Source of the DNA: Isoetes taiwanensis
Lineage: Eukaryota; Streptophyta; Lycopodiopsida; Isoetales; Isoetaceae
Length of the DNA stretch: 64,000 nucleotides
Assembly (NCBI GenBank): GCA_021234155.1
Contig: JAJEKV010000006.1
Coordinates: 9,207,003 to 9,271,002, forward strand
Direction: 5' to 3'
Within the stretch, counting starts at the first letter, position 1. Each line of letters starts with the position of its first letter. Below the pieces are notes generated by a model. That model saw nothing but the letters and a program-made list of their open reading frames with translations. It had not been told where the DNA came from and searched no databases. The position numbers were made by a program, and so were the translations under genes. Positions 56,598-64,000 of this stretch are shown here, in pieces.

Positions 56598-59500
56598 ACG
56601 TCCACAAACATGTCAATTCATCAAACTCAAATATCTTTGAAGGACCAACTTGTAAAAGGTTCGTCGAAAGAAGCACTCTAAAACATCAACAAAAGTGTTG
56701 AATTTGAAAATGCAAGTCCAGGCATTTAACGCCCTAGAGGGCAAGAAACTTGGAAAAGCATCTCAAGGATATGTAAAGGGACCAACCATCATCTTAACCG
56801 GAGAAAACGACGGTTAACTCTAGCGATTTTAAAGCCAAAACAGAACCAGAAATAAAATAACTGGAGCACATAAGCTAAGGACCAACTAAATCAAAGCCAT
56901 GGAAATAAAAGAGACAAATAGACATAAGTTAGACACTCAAATAGCAAAAGCTCTACCTTGTGCTTGAAGCGACAACCTAGATGAGCAACACAAACCGATA
57001 TTTAAGCAACAATCTAAGGTTACAGAAAACCCATACAACCTCCTTAGTGTCACCACCTCCACTTACCAACCTACGTCCACTATTGCCAAGAGAAACAAAG
57101 AAACCAAAAGACATGCAAGCACGATGATGTCCATGACGACACGATAAATCTAGAAATCACAAGAACATAGCTTGGGCCACACTTCCTGCTCTTGTTTGGA
57201 CAAACGACACTTTGCCATCTTATAAATGAGACCAAAACCCCTCACATAAATGAAGGCCATTCATGATAGAACATCCTTGTGATCCAGACAAAACTTAAGC
57301 AGCAAGAAACCAAAGGAGAGAAATTAGAATGGATTCATATAATACCTGGAACCAAATGCAAGAAAGAACCACATTTGTGACAAGGTTCAACGATGGCAAC
57401 AAAAGACAAAAAACTTGCCAACTCCAAGATGAGGCTAAGGAGTGCATACATAATTCGCGAGCCGACATTCAACTTGCCTAAGTAGTAAAAACACGTGAGA
57501 ACATGAGGCCTAACAATTGAAAAATGAAAATTAGACAACAAGAACAAGTCGAAAATAATGAGTTTGAGGCGAGCTGCAAGACATTGTAAAACTACTTCTG
57601 CATTGATCCATCAAACCAACTAAAACGGCAAACCATATGCTCGTGGACAAGCTTGTATCGCAATCTCTAGAATAGACCCATATCCATGGGGTGGCAAATA
57701 ATCTCCCAACACGTATCAGAGTAAGAACTTCAGCCGTGCTATCTTGGTGGCAATGCTCCTCGCGCAGTTGTAGCAACCTGAACTAAAACTGTCATCTGCA
57801 AAGTCCTGCAAGCTCCATGCGAACTTCGAATGCCTCCGACTATCAATTTGACAAAACACAAATGCTAGTCAACTCTAAAACCTGTAGGCCTCGAGAAAAA
57901 TAAGCCAAAACAAATCTAATAGAATTCATGCACGTTAGCCAACAACACTAGCGGACTCTAACAGGTCCATGCACCGTGTCGCTATAGCCTCGCACCACAT
58001 AAACAAAGAACAATTGTTCAACTGTGGTAGCAAAGAATGTGGTAGCAAATAATGCCCACCTAAGCTCCAACGTAAAAACTTAAGGGCTCTTCCTCCTCAA
58101 GAACTAGAACTAAGATAAGACACCAAACAGAGAAACACATTGTGGAAGAAACAAACCTAAGAGACAACCACCTACAACTACCTATCAAAGCAACCCTCAG
58201 AAAAGTAATACTCAACCGAAGAAAGACAAAAACATGGTCTAAGTGGACAATAATAAACGTTGAGCACATACCACGATCTAGGATCATAAACATTGGCTCT
58301 CTCCTTGTGGGCCATGTACCAGCCCTATAAACCACTTGTTGCGATCTACCGCGACCATCTGCAATACACCACACTCAAATGGATCAGATAACTCATTGAG
58401 CAAGGCATAAGACAACACTTCCAAGCACATATTTAACAAGCCCATACTTACATGGACTAGCTGTAGGAAGCAAAAAGATGTCAAGAGACTAAGGAGGCCA
58501 GAGCCGGCAGAAACATGTCAAGAGACTAAGGAGACAGCAGCTGGAACTGCCATAGACGTCATTCACTTAAGAATGATAATGCATATAACAACCTTGTTTT
58601 GACTAAAACCATGGTTACAACTACAAACAAGGAATCCCGAGTGAACTTACCTCCAAAAGCCTGGGTAAGGATGAGACGGACTGAAGGGTTGTAAATTTAA
58701 GCAACAAAGACCAACCAGAAAAATGTTCAACCACAACGGAATGTTAATAGCCATGAATAGACTGCAAAATAGAAGTAAAACAGGGAACGATCTCTCGACT
58801 TCCTATGGTTGTATTCTACACCAATTAATTAATGTAGGCGACTAGATACCGTACATGGAAAGGCAACACATTTACGGAAAATAAAGCAAGCGCACAAATT
58901 CAAGCATCATCCATGCATGGCCCATCAACTAGCTCCTACGCCGCCGTCTTGTGGTAATTATGCGGCTAAAATGTACCGCAGCTAATACAAGAAACTCCGG
59001 ATAATGCCTTTAGTTCTCATAATCTACAAGCTCTCTACAACTTAAACAAATTGCTAAGCTAACAAAAGGCTAAGCTCCACCGAGGCATTATCTCAAAACC
59101 AAGCCCGGCAAATATTGAATGCCAATATGAAGACTCAAAATCTGAAAAATAGCAAAACAAATCAACTCGAATCGTGGGTACCGCGATAAGCCGGAAGCTA
59201 CCGCTTGCAATCCACAAGCAACATAATACAATCTCGCCAAGTCGAAAGCAAAAATATGGAGCTACCGAATCGATATCTAACCGACACAATCAAGAAAAAC
59301 CCACCTAACAAGTAAAGATGTCTAGTTCTAGGTTCGCTACAAGAACTCGAACGCTTCCTCGAGAGATATCCATGCAAACCATACCATGAACCTAGCACCG
59401 CAAACCACGAACAAGATGGCCATGGCAAGAACACGAAAGGACTGCACTTCCGAGACGCAGCCCTTCGAAAGCAAGACCGGCGCCTAGTGACTTGGCAAAG

Positions 59501-59738
59501 CAATCCCCAACAATCCCCGCCAGCCCAATCTCAAAGTTGAGCTTAGACTAATCACTTTGACCCTACTCCCACAAACCGCCCCGAAATCTCGGAGGCACTC
59601 CTATCAGAGACAATCCTATCTAGGTTGTCAAAGCTTCGAGCCCGATCCAACTAGAGTCACGACTCCAAAGGCTCACAATCGACACGGAGCACGACCTAAA
59701 CCTAAATCTAGGCAAAAATGAAAGGGGCAAACCGGGCA

Positions 59739-59882
59739 TGCGACTACAAAGGGGGAGGCTCAAAGACGGCTGATGAAGATGGGAGGAAAGCAACAAGTCT
59801 ATAAATACTCCAAAGGGGGACTCTCCCAACTAGCCTCAAGAAGCGGATTTATCTGCTAATCTCAAAACGCAGATAAATCGCA
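59739..59882 (+). repeat. LTR-like repeat R3, 144 bp, right border of the array
   Basis: Same sequence as R2. Gag codons resume directly after its final 'ca'. Confidence 0.8.
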
Positions 59883-60476
59883 CCTGTTGGCATTTGTGCG
59901 CACGAGGCACGTAATGCGACTTAAAGGCTTTTGCAAACTTTTTGAACTTGCGCCGCTTCCGTCCGATGCTTGGCTCGCATAGCCCTTCCACCAAATACAG
60001 GCAGCTCTCGTAAGGTTTGTGGTGGCAACCTTTCCTGTATCCTTTTCTCGTCATACCGGTAGGATTTTCCAAACTCCTTCATCTCGTCCCAACCAGGACT
60101 CTCGCATTCAGTCCGCCTATAGATTTCCCATCAAATCGGGCGGTTTCCTATTCTTCCATATACTAGTTATGGCCGTATCAACCGCTTTACGGTATTCCTT
60201 GTCCCGGCTTTGCATGGTCAGGATGATACAAACGACTCGAAGACACGTATGGGTCGATTGTGAGGAGGTGGCACTATCCCTAGAGGAACTCCGACGACGT
60301 TTAAAATGGTGCCTCCTTTGTGCGTGCACGGGGCTGGGTTCGGTGCAAGTGGTCTGCTGTGGTGGCGGACTTGGCGGTAACGGGGGTAACTCCGGTCCGT
60401 CTTCCTGCATATGCTGTGGTGGATTGGCGTTTAGCACATAAGCTTGTAACTCGACTAATTGCCTCTTCATCAACAT
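59883..60476 (-). pseudogene. Ty3/gypsy-type Gag, N-terminal part
   Basis: The likely ATG is at 60476 (or 60470), giving MLMKRQLVELQAYVLNANPP, a Pro- and His-rich N-terminus, then the Retrotrans_gag core in three frames: KVATTNLTRAACIWW (conserved L...A...WW) and, further on, AKAFKSHYVPRAHKCQQ at the array border. Frame changes lie near 60.1 and 59.97 kb. The C-terminal half continues at 48278. Gag forms the particle that packages element RNA. Confidence 0.8.
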
Positions 60477-60896
60477 AAGTTCCTGCTTAGGTGTTAGTCG
60501 ACTGGCATTCGAGGGTGTTCGCCAGCGGCGCTATGCGCGGCACCTATATATTGAGTATAAAAAGGTATAAGCAGAATTATAGTGACATGAAGTCTCACAA
60601 AGAATGTCATTTCGGATAGTATTTAAAGAGAGAGTAAATAGAAGAGTACAATAGAAAAGATCTTTATTATAAGTGAGAACAGTCGTTACATTGAAGGCCA
60701 TTACATTGAAGGCAGTTACAAAACTTAGAGTTATATAATACAGAGGTAGACACTTTACATTGGGCAATTCTTCAACTCACACATAACATAGAAAACAAAA
60801 CTAAGTGGACCCGACCTAGGGCTGCGCAAAAGGGTACAAGATAGAGTAACGAACGCTCTCGCGTACAACTCTCACTAACTTGTAGCGAGCCCAGGC
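60477..60896 (-). other. Leader/LTR-like non-coding stretch upstream of gag
   Basis: On the minus strand this holds 'aataaagatc' (poly(A)-signal-like) and duplicated 'ccttcaatgtaa' (60690-60715), then 'ctcaatatata', followed by tggcgaacaccc near 60512-60523, which could be a primer site. An LTR 3' end is therefore possible here, but I cannot confirm it without a second copy. Confidence 0.35.
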
Positions 60897-61276
60897 TTAG
60901 ACGATAACAGGTTGGTAGTCCAGTGTGGGGCTAATGATGAGGAGATTAAAGAGCCTTCTTAGAGCATAAAAAATCTGCCACAAGTGATCGTTAGTGTCAG
61001 CAAAAGCTTCATGCCTTGTCATGTCCCAATAGTCCCATGTTCGACGAAGAGTTTGCTGTAAGTCCTCAAAGGCCCGTTCTCTGAGAATGTTAACTACTTC
61101 CAAGCCTTTAGCGGGATCATAGGGCTCTCCTTCTTCTTCAGGTTCCCCTTCCTCATAATCACCGTCTCGCTCCGGGTACTCCCCATACCGTTGGCCGTAG
61201 TCCTGTTCGGGAGGCCCTGGATCGTCCCTTCGTATCTGGTTGGTGATTCTTTCTTCATATTCTTCGAGTCCCTTGT
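60897..61276 (-). CDS. Acidic ORF of unknown function, upstream of gag
   Basis: A frame of 126 codons begins after a good acceptor (ccgtcttgcag|acaagg) and reads GLEEYEERITNQIRRDDPGP, a run of Glu/Tyr/Gly/Pro (GDYEEGEPEEEGEPYDPAK), and then helical ERAFEDLQQTLRRTWDYWDM and LWQIFYALRRLFNLLI. It has no stop inside. No domain is recognised. The orientation matches Gag and the other ORFs of the cluster, so it may be an exon of the same transcription unit as 61499-62886. Confidence 0.5.
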
Positions 61277-61498
61277 CTGCAAGACGGCAAGAATGAATAT
61301 ACAATGTGGAACAGTTCCTTACACTCGAAACTCTAATAGATACAAGGAAGTATCATGGAAGAAAACAATTTAATTGTATTCATCGATACAATAATAATAG
61401 ATCATAAGAAAATGGCACATATATTATAAAATGTGTAAAGAAAATGCCAACTCAAAAGTTTACAACTATACGCAGTATAAGATGCGTAATACAAATGT

Positions 61499-62886
61499 CT
61501 AAGAACTAGGTCCCTTCTCTGCGCCCATAGGCCGAGGAGGTGGTGGCGGCGGTCGATGTCGTAACAGAGTCACCCCTGGGTCTACTGTGGCAGCTGCAAT
61601 GGAGGCGACCTCTGGCGGATAGGCGGTAGCCAATGGGGCCGCTGTAAGGAGCTTCATACCCATCCATGGTGCAATATCCTACCCCAATGCAGTGAGGGCA
61701 AGATCCCGTCGGACGAGTACGTAAGTAAGCATGCGATAGGGAAGCTTCTTGTGCCCTGCCAATGTGGAAAGAGCACGGAGGGTCCACCACGAAGCCTCAG
61801 CCTCTGGCCCTAAGTCCCGAGCTACGAAAAGGACTTGCCCCTGCCGAAAAGCTGATAGGAAGAAGCGGGTGAGGTGATTTCCCAATACCTTCCCTTGCGG
61901 GGTCTCCGACGTGGCAACCTCCTTATCCAAGTCCATAGGGACTTCTTCTTCCTTGAGTTCCTCCTGCTCTTCCTTCAAATGAGCAGGATTATGGTACAGA
62001 TCCTCTCCCTCCTCATCCGAACCGGAGGGAACTTCGACCATATTAATGTTTGGAACATGAGGCCCCATAGCTGTAAAGGCATCCGGTGAAGGCTGAGATG
62101 GCGGATCCTGCATCACCAGTTCTCGAAGCCGTAACAGAGTTTCAGCTGGCTCTATGGTCTCCTGATGGAATTGGAGTAGCTGTTGTACCTCCTGTGGAAG
62201 GTCAATGGGAGTAAAGTCGATGAAATCATCTATACAGTACTCCGCTAACTCATAGAGTACATGGTCCTTGCATCGGCGCTTAAACCCGGCCACCATGTGA
62301 TAAGTCCAGATGATATCATCCAAGAGAAGATACTCTTGCCCTTGGTGATACACAACTGGAAGGGCATCTAACCCGGACAAGCGTGCAGCTTGTTCCCGAC
62401 GTGGTGGCATCTCCTCTGCCAGCTGCTTCCAACGGGCGAAGTCACCCATGCTTACGTGCTCATCCTTTTCCTCCTCGGAAGACTCGGGAAGTTTGCCTTT
62501 CTCTGCCGGCAATGTCTCATCCTCAACATACTGATCCATGAGGATGGCTAGGGCAAAGGCAACTTCAAGGTGTGCTGGACAACGGGCAATTGTTTACCCC
62601 ATCTAAGCTTGCCCTTGAGCACATCATATGCGTGGGTGTCACCCCCTAGCATATCTCGGACTACATCCCGTTCTAGATACAACTGGGGAGGTTCCCCAAA
62701 AGGAGTACACAGAGGGAGCATCTCCTTTGTGTAAAACTGTAGGAATCCGGCATAATCTGGGTGCCTCTGCATATTAGAGATGAGGTCGAGGCGCTGACAT
62801 AAAAAGGGCCGTAACAGGTCGAAGCACACCTGTGGATCCCAATGCTCTCCATCCTGGTACCATGCAAGTAGGTCGGTGGCAGCCAT
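61499..62886 (-). pseudogene. ORF of about 460 codons, acidic, unknown function, one frameshift and one TAG
   Basis: The ATG at 62886 gives MAATDLLAWYQDGEHWDPQV, FDLLRPFLCQRLDLISNMQR and LYLERDVVRDMLGGD. Near 62560 the frame changes and continues as VAFALAILMDQYVEDET, an acidic stretch, HQGQEYLLLDDIIWTYHMV, a second acidic stretch, and SWWTLRALSTLAGHKKLPYR. A TAG at 61679-61681 is followed in the same frame by DIAPWMGMKLLTAAPLATAY and a Pro run (RHRPPPPPPRP) to the TAG at 61499. I do not recognise a family. The density of conserved-looking Trp, Leu and Arg and the open frame suggest real coding sequence. Confidence 0.55.
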
Positions 62887-62972
62887 GGGCGCTGGAAGGG
62901 AGGAGGGAGGAAGAGAAACAGATATAAACAAATGAAAAAGGAAATTTAAAGATCCTTTTAACCCTTTATTTA

Positions 62973-62986
62973 TGCTGACGTCAGCA
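62973..62986. promoter_or_regulatory. Perfect 14-bp palindrome TGCTGACGTCAGCA
   Basis: It contains TGACGTCA, the core of bZIP/TGA-factor sites. It sits 87 bp upstream of the ATG at 62886 and about 90 bp after the H3-like stop, in the only intergenic gap between those ORFs, so a promoter role is plausible. Confidence 0.45.
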
Positions 62987-63075
62987 TTTTCGTACACAAT
63001 ACAAGGACAAAATGTAGATTTTTATTTAATATAACCAAAAAAATTATTTACAACGCAGACATTCACCACAATTTA

Positions 63076-63591
63076 CTAAGGACGCTCTCCCCGAATCCTG
63101 CGGGCGAGGGCCAAATCCTTTGGCATTATGGTGACTCTCTTTGCGTGGATAGTGCAAAGATTCGCATCACCAAAAAGTGCCACCAGGTAGGCTTCTGCAG
63201 CCTCTTGAAGCGCTAGGATGGGAAAAGTCTGGAAGCGGAGATCGGTTTTAAATTCTTGCGCTATCTCCCGAACCAACCTTTGAAAAGGCAGCTTCCGTAT
63301 CAGAAGTTGCGTGGACTTCTGAAACTTACGGATCTCCCGTAAGGCCACGGTACCGGGTCGGAACCGGTGGGGTCTCCTTTGTGGAGCAGGGTTGGGAGGC
63401 GGCCCCCTTTGCCGTGGTATCGTCTTGGCCCCAACAACAAGACGGGGCCGGGAGGCATCCACCCGCTCCTGTCTCCGGCTGGAACTCGCGTTCTTCTCAA
63501 AAGCTCCGACAGTCTTCAACTTCTCCTTGTACTGGCTACCGGACTTTCGGGCTACGGCTTTTCTCTGGTGCTTAATGGGCGTCCGGTCCGT
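63076..63591 (-). CDS. Divergent histone H3-like ORF with non-canonical N-terminal tail
   Basis: The C-terminal 98 residues are an H3 histone fold: [73 protein letters not shown], ending RIRGERP. Fold residues are almost all conserved. The changes lie at alpha2 (TFPIL for SSAVA), GLFEDT (ALFGDA) and the end (P for A). Loop 1 has no insertion, so it does not look like CENH3. The tail is not the canonical one: about 70 residues with only ARKSG reminiscent of the K9 region, then [16 protein letters not shown] and a Pro-rich stretch. No ATG begins the tail. The frame enters from the upstream coiled-coil ORF through a TAG (63592-63594); the first internal ATG-like start is at TTG 63519. Neighbours are retroelement-like ORFs on the same strand. 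Confidence 0.85.
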   Translation of the reverse strand, partial: TDRTPIKHQRKAVARKSGSQYKEKLKTVGAFEKNASSSRRQERVDASRPRLVVGAKTIPRQRGPPPNPAPQRRPHRFRPGTVALREIRKFQKSTQLLIRKLPFQRLVREIAQEFKTDLRFQTFPILALQEAAEAYLVALFGDANLCTIHAKRVTIMPKDLALARRIRGERP

Positions 63592-64000
63592 CTAATTCGG
63601 CCACTGCTCATTCTCTGGTCCCCCATTACCCTGCTGGTCCTGCTGTTCTTGTCGGGCCTTCTCCTCCTTTTCCTTTTGGATCCTTTCCTGCTCCTCCCGG
63701 AACTCCCGAGCTCTCCTGAGGTCTTCTTCAACCTCATTGTACCGTCTCTCTACAATGCGGCGAAGGAGTTCAGCGTGGTATCGATTGGGCCGCTGGCTCA
63801 TATCAATCTGGATCATCGTCAGATAATCCAGGCTGATGTCAGGAATCTCTCCCCACATGAAGCTCTGGGAAGCTTCATGCCACTAAAATGGGGGAATCTC
63901 GATTGCCCTGCCGTCAATGACGGCGACTCCATCTCCTAAATACCTATACTCTCGACCTCGAGCCGCCGTATCGGCTCGTTCTATCTCTCTGCGGTCATCC
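63592..64000 (-). pseudogene. Coiled-coil ORF, 5' end beyond the window, in frame with the H3-like ORF
   Basis: From 64000 one frame runs DDRREIERADTAARGREYRY to a TAG (63883-63885), then MWGEIPDISLDYLTMIQIDM, RPNRYHAELLRRIVERRYNE and a long charged helix (REEQERIQKEKEEKARQEQQ), ending QWPN before a TAG at 63592. The H3-like sequence follows at once in the same frame. The heptad-like Glu/Arg/Gln composition predicts a coiled coil. I recognise no family. Either it is a separate ORF ending just before the H3-like gene, or, if both TAGs are mutated CAG codons, it was part of one protein with it. Confidence 0.55.

Larger units (their letters stand above)
48279..59882 (+). mobile_element. Tandem LARD-like array (5.45 kb period, 144-bp LTR-like repeats) inserted in gag
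   Basis: Three copies of an LTR-like repeat end at 48967, 54432 and 59882, giving periods of 5465 and 5450 bp. A partial interior of 535 bp precedes the first. Each repeat is preceded by a G-rich purine tract and the first two are followed by 'cttctagagcctagttg'. The interiors are A-rich and non-coding, and share weak colinear similarity ('caagcatgtaac' near 50274 and 55527). Gag sequence resumes at both borders without a target-site duplication; the overlap at the junction is one or two bases. The left border starts about three bases after where an LTR should end, so the left LTR is missing. It is non-coding throughout. Confidence 0.65.

Noticed and set aside
63076-63591. Calling the H3-like ORF a centromeric CENH3
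   Set aside because: Loop 1 has no insertion and alpha2 is close to canonical H3; only the long, divergent tail is CENH3-like.

Overview
This is nuclear DNA of a land plant with a large, repeat-rich genome. The evidence is spliceosomal GT-AG introns in a BEACH/WD40 gene, two plant-type L1 LINEs, Ty3/gypsy-type Gag-protease, an LTR element with a tRNA-iMet-type primer site, and long stretches without genes. Some content (a Crypton-like tyrosine recombinase and an RT of unfamiliar architecture) makes a gymnosperm, fern or other non-flowering lineage more likely than a compact angiosperm, but that is an inference.

Layout: 0-3.9 kb is degenerate tandem repeat and non-coding DNA. 3.9-8.4 kb (minus) is a decayed L1-type LINE; its ORF1 is interrupted by a 1.1 kb poly(A)-tailed retroposed insert with a 15-bp target-site duplication. 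10.3-12.5 kb (plus) is a second broken LINE. 16.5-25.8 kb (minus) holds the only recognisable ordinary cellular gene, a homologue of the BEACH-WD40 protein FAN/NSMAF. I could follow 19 exons; several carry single-base frame lesions. Directly upstream is a 2.1 kb TIR element (26.36-28.46 kb) with a 9-bp TSD, Mutator-like in form.

32.5-40.0 kb is a multi-exon Crypton/DUF3504-type tyrosine recombinase gene. It is split by a 5.17 kb LTR retrotransposon (2.4 kb LTRs, only 301 bp between them, TSD CATAT), and its N-terminal exon lies in the opposite orientation. 43.3-46.9 kb (minus) is a large decayed ORF with reverse-transcriptase motifs A, B and C that does not look like a LINE or LTR polymerase. 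47.4-48.3 kb and 59.9-60.5 kb (minus) are the two halves of one gypsy-type Gag, separated by about 11.6 kb of non-coding DNA with a 5.45 kb periodicity marked by 144-bp LTR-like repeats.

60.9-64.0 kb (minus) is a cluster of non-standard ORFs on the Gag strand: a 5'-open coiled-coil frame, a divergent histone H3 in the same frame, a roughly 460-residue acidic protein, and a 126-residue acidic exon. All three in-frame stops in this cluster are TAG. The H3-bearing cluster, the Crypton-like gene, the RT gene and the chimeric retroposed insert are the most unusual contents of the window.
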